Positions 1-13,209 of a stretch of 64,000 nt of DNA are shown here, piece after piece. Position 1 is the first letter of the stretch; each line of letters opens with the position of its first letter. A program made the position numbers and the translations under genes. The notes beneath the pieces were generated by a model, which worked only from the letters and a program-made list of their open reading frames with translations, did not search any database and was not told where the DNA came from. Origin of the DNA: Lingula anatina (Eukaryota; Brachiopoda; Lingulata; Lingulida; Lingulidae); assembly GCF_001039355.2 (NCBI RefSeq), contig NW_019775434.1, positions 73,428 to 137,427 on the forward strand. The letters run 5' to 3'.

Positions 1-490
1 TTGGCCTCATTATCCTAATGAAAAATGTCCAAACAGAACGTAAAATTGTTAGAAATAAAATCAAAATGAACTAGACTGAGAGGCGACTGTACCCAAAAAT
101 AATAAGACCATTTTGAATTTGTTTATCAGACGACCAATTTAACATTTGTCAGGCTGCCTCTACCCCTACCCTTCCCCCACCGCTCTTAAGGCTGCTGAAT
201 CTAGGCCCTACTAGATACTCTCCCCTCTCCGGCATGGAGCCGGGCGTGCGGCGTTTATCGAGTTTATCTCCGTTAAGATTATCATTTAGTCATTATTCTC
301 ATAAACCCCAAGTTTTTCAAGTGACAACAATTAATTAAACAGATTTCAACAAAAGGAAAACACAATTTTTTGAAGAGACATTTATTCCGATAAACGTGAG
401 ACGACGCAATCTAGTTTCGTTTGTTCTTTGCGTACAGCTAGCACAATCAGCAGGGCGAGCTTCTGTAAAAAGAGATCTGAAAACGAGACA
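1..490 (+). promoter_or_regulatory. SYF2 upstream region and probable 5' UTR
   Basis: No coding sequence is visible here. The stretch precedes the SYF2 start codon at 491 and should contain its promoter and 5' UTR. A locally GC-richer patch lies near 225-255 within AT-rich DNA. No TATA box or other clear core element was identified, so the transcription start is unknown. Confidence 0.35.
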
Positions 491-2927
491 ATGTCTACAC
501 AGGTACGTATTGTAGAAACTTTGTTAAAATAAAATGACAAATTTCACCAATTTTCAAAATATTTTATGTAAGAATGTGCTGTATAAAGTTAAATGAATAT
601 TATATCTATGGGAAATGAGAAATAGATGTGGTATGTTTACCTTATTTATAGTGAAACAAGAGTAGGCTTTGGAAGTTCTTGAAACTGGCTGTTTTGTGTT
701 AACTCTAGTTGAAACGTAATGGGGTCATGTCAAAAATAATAATTAACAGTTGTTTGTGCTGTTTATCTTTTTTTAAGGATCCAGAAGCAGGCACTTCATC
801 AACAAGTGGAGCATCTAGCAGAGAAGACAGACTCAAAAGACTTAAAGAACTGCATTTGAGAAGGGTAAGTAAGCAATTCTAAGTCTTGTAAATTAATAAT
901 AATTAGCGTACATGTGAATATAAAATCTCGTAACAGATGTAGTCGTAACAAGCCTTGGAACTTAACCATGTACATGCAGTTTGTGAAAAGGAGAGAAATG
1001 CTAGTGACGTCAACAGTTTTAATACAGACTTTCTGGTGAACACTTCATTTTCAAACAGCTGTCAATCGATGTATTTTATTAGTTTATTCATAGCTTTAGA
1101 AATCAATATTTTTTAGAATGAAGCAAGAAAACTTAACCACCAAGAAGTAGTAGAAGAGGACAGGAGAAAGAAACTTCCCACAAATTGGGAAGCTAAGAGA
1201 AAGAGGGTGGAATGGGAGGAGGAAGAGGAAAAGAAAAGACAAGTAGGATATAATATTTCCCTAATCATACGTCAACCCTCTACCTTACCTGCCATTAGGG
1301 TTAACATCAGTCACAAATTCATAATGTACTTAAATGTACCATGCTCTTTAATACAATCTAAGGAAAAAATCTGAAACATGTGACAATACATACAAAGATA
1401 ATTTTATTAATTATTAAATTTTTACATATAAGGTTTAAACAATACATTTTTCATAAATCAATAAAGTAATTAAATATAAAATAAAAATTTACATTTTACT
1501 ACTCTACATTATTGAGCTTAAATATTTACGGTATGACATGTATGCATTTGTGTAACAAGATGCGTCACCCACTGTATGCTTTATACGAGTATGATTATTG
1601 AGGTATATACTTTCCTCTATTTGAACTAGCTTATGTATATGGAAGCATCAGGTGAAGCATGGTGCGCACTGAAGTATATTTAAATACAAGCAAGTGCACA
1701 CCCCTTGTGAATGATGTACGAGTGTGATTTTCCTTTTTATCAAAGCACAACTTGTGGGATAAATTAGGGTGACCATGTATTGAAGTTAAGCACTTGCCCT
1801 GGGAGAGGCTGGGACAACTGTTTCTAGTACTGTTATAAATTGCTGTCCTTATTCCAGGAATGTGAGGCAAAAGGAGAGGACTATGACAGGGTGAAGTTAC
1901 TGGATGTGGGGGCGGATGAAGCTGAGAGGTGGGAGAGGAAAAAGAAGAAGAAAAACCCTGATCCTGGTTTTTCAGGTAAGTTTTGAATGAAATGATTAAC
2001 AGACATTTTGCAGAAGGAATTTAGTTTCTTTAATGTAAAATGTAGAATATTTTTTAATTGGTTGATTTTAATTGACTTGTTTATTGAACTTTGAACTTTT
2101 GTTTTCCTCAGATTATGAAGCTGCCACGCACAGACAGTATCAGAGGCTGACAAAACAGTTGAAGCCAGATATGAATGATTATGAGAGGAAGAAGGAAAAA
2201 ATGTAAGATATAAAATGATTTTGAATTGGAGTAATTAGAGTGAAAGTTGCCTGGTAAAGGTGACATTTTCAAAACTTTTTAAACATAAGCAAAAGAGGTG
2301 TGTTTGTGTGTGCATGTGTGAGAATGATCGAAGTATTTCACAGTATGATTTCATCTAATACTAATAAACAAACTATAAGATGATAATTATAAACAGGTGC
2401 TTGTTCTCTATTTTTGAAAGTGGATGACTGTAATATGAATGTATTGTTCCCATAGGGGTGAGGAATTCTATGCTGACACCAGTACTCTAATCACATCACA
2501 ACCAACTGACAGCAAGGAAGCCATTGACAGGATGGTGGAAGATGTGGAGAAACAGTAAGTTAGAGTTTGACATCAGTTTATGTTGGTCACGGTAATGGTG
2601 ACCTTTTTTTACGGTTGGTTTAAAATTGGTTACTCTTATTCCGTTTTATATCTGCAACTTTTATTGTCTGTTTAAGGAAATCTAGAGTGTTAATACAATG
2701 AAGACAAAGGTCTTTTCATATTTTTCATGCTTGATTTTGTATAAAATCATCTTTATTCCAGAATTGAAAAGAGGTCTAAATATAGCAGAAGGAGGGCACA
2801 TGATGAAGATGCAGACATTGACTACATTAATGACCGTAATGCAAAATTCAACAAGAAACTGGAGAGATTTTATGGACAATATACCACGGAAATTAAGCAA
2901 AACTTGGAGAGAGGAACAGCTGTATAG
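491..2927 (+). CDS. SYF2: SYF2 pre-mRNA-splicing factor (7 coding exons, complete)
   Basis: Coding exons are 491-502, 778-864, 1117-1242, 1858-1975, 2112-2202, 2456-2554 and 2762-2927. They sum to 699 nt, or 232 residues plus stop, with every junction GT-AG and in phase. The human protein is about 243 residues. The product matches SYF2/p29, a nuclear component of the catalytic spliceosome (NTC/CDC5L-associated). Visible signatures are the [15 protein letters not shown] segment, the [14 protein letters not shown] block, and the highly conserved C-terminus with [17 protein letters not shown] and the terminal LERGTAV. The protein is highly charged and mostly helical or coiled-coil. The start was chosen at 491 because this 12-nt exon opens with ATG, ends in CAG before a strong GTACGT donor, and joins exon 2 in phase. 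The N-terminus is variable in the family and somewhat shorter here. Confidence 0.96.
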
Positions 2928-3993
2928 TTGAAGAGATTAACCTTTGTATAGAAGTGTGACTTGCAGGACTTAATTATCTTCATTTTAATGATTAAAATAT
3001 TTTTTTAGTTTTTGCACATTCATTAAAATGTGCCAAGTTCAAATACATTGGGTGGACCACAAATGCATATTGTAAAAAATAAAATAACTGTAGTAGTTCA
3101 GCATGTTCTATTTTATCATGTATCATATTTGAAGACATTTTGCATTACATTTACATAATCATAAAATGAAACATGAATGTATGAAAAATAAATAGAATTT
3201 GAAAATGCATTTAGCAGGTTTGTTAATTTATTTTGATATGTAAGCCTCCTTGAAATGGTGAATTGTTTCTTTTCTAATTTATTTCATATTTTAAAGCTGC
3301 AAGATGTCGTGGGCATTACCTTGGCTGAGAAGGTAGTACTGACATTATGTAGGCTTCATATAAACTTATTTATGCAGTTTTATTGTCTTTAGATCTGAAC
3401 TGGAAAATATAAGTTTTGCAGAATAGAAATATGATTAGGGAATTTTTAGCACATGAAGGATACCTTTAGCAGAGTTTCTTGGATAGATTGTATTTTATAA
3501 ATGCGAGAATTAATTACTTCAATTTCTTGTCTGTAATGAACAATCTCACAGCGAAAGGCATTTGGGCACCCAAACTGCTGAGCAATTGAAGACGCCAACA
3601 CTGCAATAAGGAAGTTAATTGGAAATGTTTTTTTTATTATTTCTGTTTAGATTTTACAGTTTAAACTACAATACTTCCATTTAACATTTATGTTGTTTAT
3701 ATCTAAGTAAACAACATTATCACATTAAATTCACATTTAATACAAGCACCATAAATTAATCAAATGTTTCTTTATAAATTAATAAAAGTTAGAACCCCTC
3801 TGTTTGTACGAGCAGCACTTAGACTGTTTAGATTGATAAGATCCATAAGCAGCAATTCCTGTAAACTGCAGCATTTCTATCACAGTTCAAATCCAATACT
3901 GATTTAGTTAGTTAGTAATAGGTGCCCTCCCTTAGCATCCTCATCCACAAACACATGAAAGTGACAACTGTTCCTAACAAATTCTTTGTTTTA
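2928..3993. other. Tail-to-tail intergenic region (SYF2 and FIG4 3' ends)
   Basis: SYF2 and FIG4 converge here with about 1.07 kb between stop codons. A plus-strand AATAAA at 3187-3192 is a likely SYF2 polyadenylation signal. A minus-strand AATAAA (TTTATT on the plus strand at 3633-3638) could serve FIG4. Apart from AT-rich UTR-like sequence nothing else was seen. Confidence 0.5.
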
Positions 3994-6900
3994 TCATCGA
4001 TAGAGAAAGCTGACATATTCCTGGTACTTCTTCAAGCTTGCTATACTAGGGGTCTGAGCCCCTTCCTTCCCCACCCTGACACAGTTGGTGTAAACCTCCC
4101 TGGAGTACCTGCTGATGCAAGGTGGTGTCACTTCCTTGGAACTGTCCAATGTGAAGATGCTTCTTCTGATTCTGATGAAGGAGTAAAAGGAAATCAATAG
4201 CAAGTAGTAACAAGTTGAGTTGCTAGAAATGGTGCTATAGACAGTTAAAATGACACTAAGCTTAAAGCTGAAGTTACAACATTAAAAACCCTTTTTGGTG
4301 TATAATACTTCTGATATGGTACTGGGACCCATATCTCGAGGTTCACGCTACACTGGTACTGTGTAAGATATGGAAATATGTTCAGATAATGGATATTACA
4401 TATCTTCAAATAAACAAATAAACAGTTACATTTAGTATCTAAAACTTACAGTGTTGTACTTGCACGTGCACCGTCCTCGTAATCCAAATTGTTGGATGCA
4501 TTCTCGCCAATCTGAACGTACCTGGAGATTAAAAAGAAAACTTTATACTTTTTCACAAACTTTAAAAGATGATTTTAACTTGTTTAACTGTGAATCGATT
4601 GCATAAAAGTTATAGTTATCATTTTAAAAGGAAGTTGTATTATAACAAACAAAAGAAGAAAAAATAGCAGACTTGCCTTTTATAAACGCTCTTGTCTGTT
4701 TTTGTCAGGTCTGTAATCTCCACTCCATAGGTTTCTTCCATTGTTGGGAAAATGCTCTAAAATATGACAAAAATATCTGTGATCAGAACAATAGAAAGCC
4801 ATCAGAATCTGGTATTATTTTGGTTCCAGTTTTTATAACCCTTTCATATCTATCAAATTGTAACCTTGCTTCCCTGAAATCCAAAAAGGCAAAACTGTCT
4901 GCTTATGAAAGTTACAGGGTATCTAGAAAATAAGATTACCTTCAAATGAAACAAAACTTGTATATAATAATAAATAATCAGATTATTATTATTATATTCA
5001 TCATACTAATTCTTGCCCTTTCTACCCGACATTTACCTGAAAAGAGATGTATTTTGACTTGCTGGCCATACCAATGCTTTCATCAGAGTCTGAGCTCTCT
5101 ACATCTCCCTCTATACTGGCTTCTTCACCGTCTTCTTCACTGTCTGAGGACTGTGTGGACATTGTGGAATCCTTGCCAGATATGTTTGGGTTTGGATCTA
5201 TGGCAGTGCTTTTAAGAGAGAGAAGCAATGCAGTGCAAAAGATAATTATGCACAATATATGTGTATATATTTATAAAGATCTTAAAAAACATACATTTAG
5301 GTCTTCAAATTTCATATGATCACAAAAATATAAACAAAGAAAAGATAAAAGTTTAAATGAATTTCTAAGTCCTTGATAATTTTTTCTGGATATTTTTCAA
5401 CTAAAGAAAAAACTTAGTAAAGTCAATGACTTCTTAAAATGGATGACATGCAGCTTTATGATGGAGTTAATTCAACACTCCTACTATCCAAGTTCATCAG
5501 ATTAGTTTATTACCTCCGCCAAGGAGGTTATGTTTTCACCCCTGTTTGTTTGTTTGTCAACATAACTCAAAAAGTTATGGACCGATTTGGATGAAATTTT
5601 CAGTAACTGTCAGAAGTGGGCCAAGGAAGAGATGATTAGTTTTTGGTGGTGATCTAAATCAATAATCAATCAATAATCAATAATAATAAAAATTGCTGCC
5701 TTGGTGGAGGTCTGCGCTCTCGGAGTGCTTTTCCAGTTGAATAATGGACTTCATATAACTGCAGGGTATAGAGTGTACAAGCTGCAGGTTTTATCAATAA
5801 TTATCGTGTTCAAGCATAGTAATACAGTGTAAATCTATATTGTTATTTTTATATTATTGTTAGGAGTGAAATAAACCAAATTACTGCATTCCAAATGTAG
5901 TATTAAGTGCTCCGTTGTAAAATCATTAATTTAAAATTGAAAATTTAAGATTTGGCATTATTTTTCTTTATTAATCCACTGTCTATACATAATAATACCG
6001 AAACCCTGGAAATAATGCAATATTTTGACATAGAAATAAAGGAACAGGCGAAAAAGCCTTAAATATAAAACTACATAATACAAGAGACTATGCTGTCATG
6101 AAAAAAGTATAAACCAAGGAAGCTTTGTAGGGGAAATAAAGCAAGCTTGTCTGTTAGTACATTAAATAACCAACACACCAACCTTTGAATTAATACTGAT
6201 GACTCTTGCCTGGTCAAGGATGAGTTTTTTGAAGAATGACGGTTTTGGTAAGACAGAGCAAGCCTACAACACAAATACCAAGCAAACACAGCGTGCAAAC
6301 TTAAAAATGTAGTAGATGTGGATGCTGTAGCACAGATCAAACTTTCACAACTTTTAAACTTTATCTTGCCAAAACTGTAAATATTAACATTATATGCTTA
6401 TATTTTTGAGGTGTGATCAGAAAGTTTGTTTTTGCCGTAAAATTAACCATTTCCAATTACACAGTCCATGCCAACTCCACTAGGAATTTCTGTCACAAGA
6501 GAACTTAAATTAAGCCCAAAAATTGATCCCAACTTTCAGACCTAATTATCAGGCCAAGTTCTTTTGTGACTCTCATCCACATCTTCACCAAGCACTTACC
6601 ACCAGAAGTTTCAGGAAAGGTAATTTTTTCAGGATAAAAGCATATTGTGGGAAAATCATCATCTTTTTCATCACAAAGGAAAAGCCCTGTTCGAAAAGTT
6701 CAGCCATGTTTGTCTTACCACTCCAATTGTTTAGAGCCCAAGAAAAAGTATATAAACTTGAGTAGTAAGGAACTGGTTTGAACAGGGCCTGCTATCTTTC
6801 TGGAATATACAGACAAACAAGGCCCCTACCCTCACAAATTGTTATCAAATTTTTTGACTGTCAGTGCAGGTGTCAAAAGGGAAAGGGGTTTGAAGTGAAA

Positions 6901-9900
6901 ATGTTTTTATAAAAAGCAAGACAATAAATAACACAACCCAATTCACCTAATCTTTTCTGCCAAAGTTAAAGATAAATCCCTGAAACCACTGATTCGTAAG
7001 TTTATATAACTTAAAGAGAAGAAAAGGAAAATATATCTACAGTTATTGTGTGTACTTCTAAGACCAACTAATCTACTTATTCAATAACAGACTGACAAGG
7101 TGAAATAGCAAAATAAAAAAATAACCACACAAAAATTTATAACACAACAAATCAACCTTCATTTTAGTTAAACTAACACCACTATTAAACATAAATACCA
7201 AACATAAAAATAAAAATATGAATTAAGATATTCCACTTATGCTCAGAATTTGAAACCTTGTTACGTCCTACAATTAATGATTGCTTTTCATTTCAGCCTC
7301 TTTACGGTAAGACATTTAAAATATATTCCAAAATAAATTGAAAATACAATTGATTTTGGGATCTTAATTGTGTGTAAGGTTCATAAATTCTGTCCACAAG
7401 ATAGCAAAAAAGTACAATATACTAATTCCAAATTCTTTTTATAAACATACCTCCTGGAAGGGGCAACTCTGACAGCAAAGGGACTGAAGTTCTGGTTGGT
7501 CTTCGGCATGAAATTTCTTTAAAAAATCATTGTTTTCAAGTTCATATTACTGTTTTAACTGTATATGCATCATACTTACAAAATAGCAAAGCTGGTACAG
7601 TAAAACTAAATTAAATTTTGTGCGTACAGTATGTTAAATATTGTCTTCATAACACTTTCCTTATACAAGTTGGTACAAAACTGTATAATATGTGAACTGT
7701 TAAAGAAATCTTTCAGAACGTTGTCTATGCTTATTCAGATACAATGTGACCAATTCTGATCAATGTAAAGATATACCATTCTTTATATCTTAAGTATTAC
7801 CTTATGGAGTCAGGCATATGAAAAGCAAACAAGTCATCCAGTCTAGTCAATTCAAATGGCCTGTAGTACTCAAAATAGGAGTTAATTCTTTCATCACTCT
7901 TGTGGCTCCTGATGACAATTTGTTTTCCTTCTATGCCTTTAGATTCTGAAACACCACATTACGGTAATGTGCCATGAATTTCGAACAGTAGAAAATAATT
8001 ACATTTGGGAAAAGATTGTTCTGGCCGAAATTCATGAAATGGAGGTGCTCAGAACTTCCAAACGTTCGAATTTCATGGAATTCTGTCAATTTTGACCGGA
8101 AGTTGTCATTTCGTCGCTGGCCTGTTATCTTCTCCCAACGATCTATTTAGAGTTACCATAATGTATGATGTGTGAGTGTCGGTAATTGCGACCAAAGGTG
8201 TACACGTCGCTAGGCCTTCTGTTATCTTCTCCCAACGATCTATTTAGAGTTACCATAATGTATGATATGTGAGTGTCGGTAATTGCGACCAAAGGTGTAC
8301 ACGTACTTTCACGCGATCACTGTATATGGCCCATAGATAGAGTTGTACTGTTGTCTAGGGCCGCAAAACATCGTTATCAGTAGTGTCATCGTTATCAGTA
8401 GTGTCGCTTTTCAGAAGCGATTCTGGCAGCCAGAAACTAGTGTCGTTTTTCAAAAGCGATTCTGGCAGCCAGAAACTAGTGTCGTTTTTCAAAAGCGATT
8501 CTGGCAGCCAGAAACTAGTGTCGTTTTTCAAAAGCGATTCTGGCAGCCAGAAACTAGTGTCGTTTTTCAAAAACGATCCTGGCGCTCAGAACGGGAGTGG
8601 ACGGAGGGAGAGACGGCCGACAATTAGGGTCTGTCACGGCCAGATTACCTTTACTATGGAAGCTTAGTGTTACCGTTGCTCCTTTCCGTGCAACCGTGAA
8701 ACCGAGACGACAGCCGATCAGTGTCTATGGCACACGTGCAGGTAGCCTTCATCTGCGATAAGTGTCTTCCGCGACCAGGTTCGTTGCCTTTACCGTTAAA
8801 GTCGGGCAGAGCTTTACGCGCAAATGCGTCCTCATCTCGTCGTTCGCGGGTCGGTGTCTCCAACGCATACGTAGCCTTCCCTGCAGAAGCCGGCCTCGGC
8901 ACTACGGCCTCTCCACCGTGCAGGGAGGCCACTACGACCGCAGATCGGTATGTGCGGCGCACAGGTAGCCTTCGCCACGGCAGCCGAACTTTGTATTACG
9001 GTCTCTCTCCGTCGTGCGCTGCGACCAAGATGACCGCTGATTGTTGTCTGCTATCAAATATACAAGGTTTTAGGGGGGGTTTAGGGCCGTTTTTTTTTTT
9101 TCACTCAGGCAACCCAATCTTGACCAGCAGCAGCAACTGATTTCCTGGCGCATAGTTGCGTGTGACGGCCAGATATGTCCTACAGACCAGATATGACCTA
9201 CGACCAGAGAAGGGCAGATATGTCCGACAAAAAAGAGCCAGATGTGTCCGACAGGCCAGAAGTGTCCGACAAAAAAGAGCCAGATGTGTCCGACAGGCCA
9301 GATGTGTCCGACAAAAAAGAGCCAGATGTGTCCGACAGGCCAGATGTGTCCGACAAAAAAGAGCCAGATGTGTCCGACAGGCCAGATGTGTCCGACAAAA
9401 AAGAGCCAGATGTGTCCGACAGGCCAGATGTGTCCGACAAAAAAGAGCCAGATGTGTCCGACAGGCCAGATGTGTCCGACAAAAAAGAGCCAGATGTGTC
9501 CGACAGGCCAGATGTGTCCGACAAAAAAGAGCCAGATGTGTCCGACAGGCCAGATGTGTCCGACAAAAAAGAGCCAGATGTGTCCGACAGGCCAGATGTG
9601 TCCGACAAAAAAGAGCCAGATGTGTCCGACAGGCCAGATGTGTCCGACAAAAAAGAGCCAGATGTGTCCGACAGGCCAGATGTGTCCGACAAAAAAGAGC
9701 CAGATGTGTCCGACAGGCCAGATGTGTCCGACAAAAAAGAGCCAGATGTGTCCGACAGGCCAGATGTGTCCGACAAAAAAGAGCCAGATGTGTCCGACAG
9801 GCCAGATGTGTCCGACAAAAAAGAGCCAGATGTGTCCGACAGGCCAGATGTGTCCGACAAAAAAGAGCCAGATGTGTCCGACAGGCCAGATGTGTCCGAC

Positions 9901-12900
9901 AAAAAAGAGCCAGATGTGTCCGACAGGCCAGATGTGTCCGACAAAAAAGAGCCAGATGTGTCCGACAGGCCAGATGTGTCCGACAAAAAAGAGCCAGATG
10001 TGTCCGACAGGCCAGATGTGTCCGACAAAAAAGAGCCAGATGTGTCCGACAGGCCAGATGTGTCCGACAAAAAAGAGCCAGATGTGTCCGACAGGCCAGA
10101 TGTGTCCGACAAAAAAGAGCCAGATGTGTCCGACAGGCCAGATGTGTCCGACAAAAAATAGCCAGATGTGGCCGACAGGCCAGATATGTCCAACAAAAAA
10201 GAGCCAGATGTGTCCGACACATATGCTGCTGGCATTCTTGTCATTGTTTCCCGCAGTTTTTGAAAAGTAGGTCACTGATAGCAGCGTGCGCACAGCTCTA
10301 ATTGTATTATGACAATTTTCTTTCCGGCATGCTAAAATGCATCGTGCATGAACAAGGTCAATATATGAATCTTTTTTTTCCCCAATAAAGTACGATTATA
10401 ATAAAGTCAACATGAAATGTCATTTTGTGGGAATTCATTTATTAAAAAACGAGTCGCGTAACAGCGCTCGTAGCGTCCTCTAGCGGCAGTTCACAGAGCA
10501 CAACAAGGAGCCGACTACCCTTGTAGGTGGATACATGCTGGTGAGTAACAGGGGTTTGTTTATGTACACAGTCATTGATTTATCCGTGAAATTGTTAGAA
10601 ATATAGATGGGACACTGACATAACATTGGCAAACGGAAGCTGACGGCTTTGGAACGCCGTTTGTACAAAAAAAATGAAAGTATCATTTTGACCAGAATTT
10701 TTTTTTGCGAGGTGCTTACATCCTTTTGAGATCGTCACTTACATAATTTTTGAGCAACTTTAGTTTGCTTGTCACTGAATTTTAAAAATACCCGAGAAAA
10801 TACACCCTACCTACGGTAAAATAAGCATTAAATAAAGTATTTTCCATTTGTGGTCTAAATATTGTTTCAGATTTGTCAAAATATCATGGAATCACAATAT
10901 AAATTTTCAGTCAGCAACAGTAAGCCCTGTTTCCTATATTGCAGCAAGTACTTGGGTAAGATGAAAATTGGGTAACGTTGAAAATGCACATATTTCAAAT
11001 ACTATTATGTATATTTTCTTTTCTTTTGAATAGATGTTCTAGAAGGAAACATCAACGAAAGATCTTCAGAGGCGCATCGAGCTGCATTTCGATTGGTCCG
11101 ACGATGGCGCTGCCAGTATGAAATAAAGATAAAGGAAATCACAATTTTGGGAAAAACAGAAACTAGAATCCTACTCAACGGAAAACTCCTGCTAAAAACG
11201 GGAGAAGTTACTAAGGTCATAGAGAATACATTTGACTCAACAAAAGGAGGCAGTTCTAGGAAGATTACAAGAGAAATAAAAGAGAAAAAATGGGGGATAT
11301 CTAGAAAAAAAACCAATAATGGCCTCAAAAATCTCAAATTAAAGCAATTGACACAACCCTTGTTTGACAATAAATCGCCACTTATACCCATAAAAGCACA
11401 CGAAGTACAAAACCGCCATCAGATTGACCTAGTGGTAATGAATATATTCATTACCACTAGGTCAATCTGATGGCGCTTATAAGCTTATAAGCACCCTGTG
11501 AAAAAAGGCAAGAGAGTGTACCGTTATGTACTAAGCATACTAGACTGTTTCAGTAGGTATATGTGGCTGCGGCCGTTGGAGACGAAGTCCAGCAAGGAAG
11601 TGGTGCGGCACTTGAGGGATATCTATACGTCAGAGGGCCATCCTAAGTTTATCCAGAGTGACAGGGGGACCGAGTTCCGGAAGAATGTTGAAAAATTTTG
11701 CAAATCATGGGGCATAAAAAAGATCGTCAGTTCGCCTTACCATCCCCAATCGCAGGGCAAAATTGAATCCTCCCACAAAGGGTGGAAGAGCAGATTTTTT
11801 ATGACCTGAAAAAGTCAAATCACAGGTTCACCGATTGGGTAAGCAGACTGCAGGAATATGCAAAAATATATAATAGGCAATGGCACTCAAGTCTGGGCAC
11901 AAGCCCATTTCATGTTTATCATGGAAGGAGACCGGCACAAGATGATAGGAACATTACCACCAGCGGGCCTGTTGGTGTATGGCTTGATACTGTCCAGAAA
12001 GTACGATCCAAGGCGAAGATGGTCTCAGACAAGAGTGCTTTCAAAATGGTTAAAANGGCCCGTCACCGTCTAGGAGGAGAAGCGGTAACGGTAGCCGTCC
12101 GGCAGAGCCGGCGGAACGATCCGGACGAGACCGAAACCATGTGTACCGCCAGCGCTAACGCTGGTGGTACAATTATCCATAAATAAGACATAAGTACATG
12201 TTATTTATCAGTTACTGTTAGTGTCTGAGCAGTAGTCATACAAGTGAGCTAGCCCAGCTGGTCAGGTGCCCTTGCCTTTAGGGTGCACACGTAGTTGCTG
12301 CTTTCAGCAGTTAGTCATCAGTCTTCAGTGCTGTCTAGCAGCCAGGGAAAACTAAAAACTTCCACATATCTATGGTGTTCAAAAAGTATCAATGCTATCA
12401 AAGCTAAAAGTTAATTAAACTGAACAACAATCACAATTTTTACAAATTACAGGCATTTGGTGTAAAAATAATTACAGCCTACCTGATATGCTAGTGCACA
12501 TTTCCCAATTGCAAACTGTGCTGTGTTGGTTCTGTCCAGACAGTCCACACAGTTGGTCCTAACCACCCCTGTCTGCCGCATCCCCTGTTCATCTCTATAT
12601 CCCTGGAGACTCTTCCACCTGTAGACAAATAAAGTCTTAAATAGATATACAAATACATAAATGAATAAATCCTTCGACCCAAGGCAAGATTATGTGTGGT
12701 ATGTTTTTTGTGAGGCATTAGCAAACTTTGATGCTAACACAGCTTTCTGCTGTATTTATTTATTTATTTAGTTAGTTAATATTGAAGAATTAGTTTCAGG
12801 TCATTTACTCTGGTCCATGTTGCTGCCTACCTGAAATCCTGGCTCCACTGGTGACAGTGGAAGTCTGGTTTACTAGAAAATATCCCATTCTTCCGCACAC

Positions 12901-13175
12901 ACCACTGGGCTATCTTGCCAAGATCATGCATCACATTGGCATTTTTCCTGAAAATATTTTTGATAACATTTTAACCCTCAATTTCACATACTACTACGAT
13001 TGAAGACTGTATGTATAGAAATAGTTACATTTACTCATATTTATCTATTCAGATTAACTTTTCAATGATAGACAAATATCTCTTTATAAATTTAAATTTC
13101 ATATTATATATTATTTTACACCATTTCATAAAAAACTCATGCAAATAAAGGCATCTGTGTGTGTGCACATGTGAG

Positions 13176-13209
<34 letters not shown>

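Noticed and set aside
4946-5319. Plus-strand ORFs around 5.0-5.3 kb
   Set aside because: They are antisense shadows of the acidic FIG4 exon 5037-5208, which joins its neighbours in phase.
8721-9140. 139-codon ORF in the GC-richer block
   Set aside because: No recognisable domain. Overlapping frames on the other strand are equally open, which fits composition rather than coding.
9217-10220. CRISPR-like array
   Set aside because: Units are contiguous and identical with no unique spacers, and the genome is animal.
9070-10301. Six long overlapping ORFs (328-407 codons) on both strands
   Set aside because: All arise from a stop-free 42-bp repeat. No start context, domain or splice support; annotated as a minisatellite.
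11498-12056. Complete Ty3/gypsy retrotransposon
   Set aside because: Only integrase is present; no Gag, protease, RT, RNase H or LTRs were found around it.
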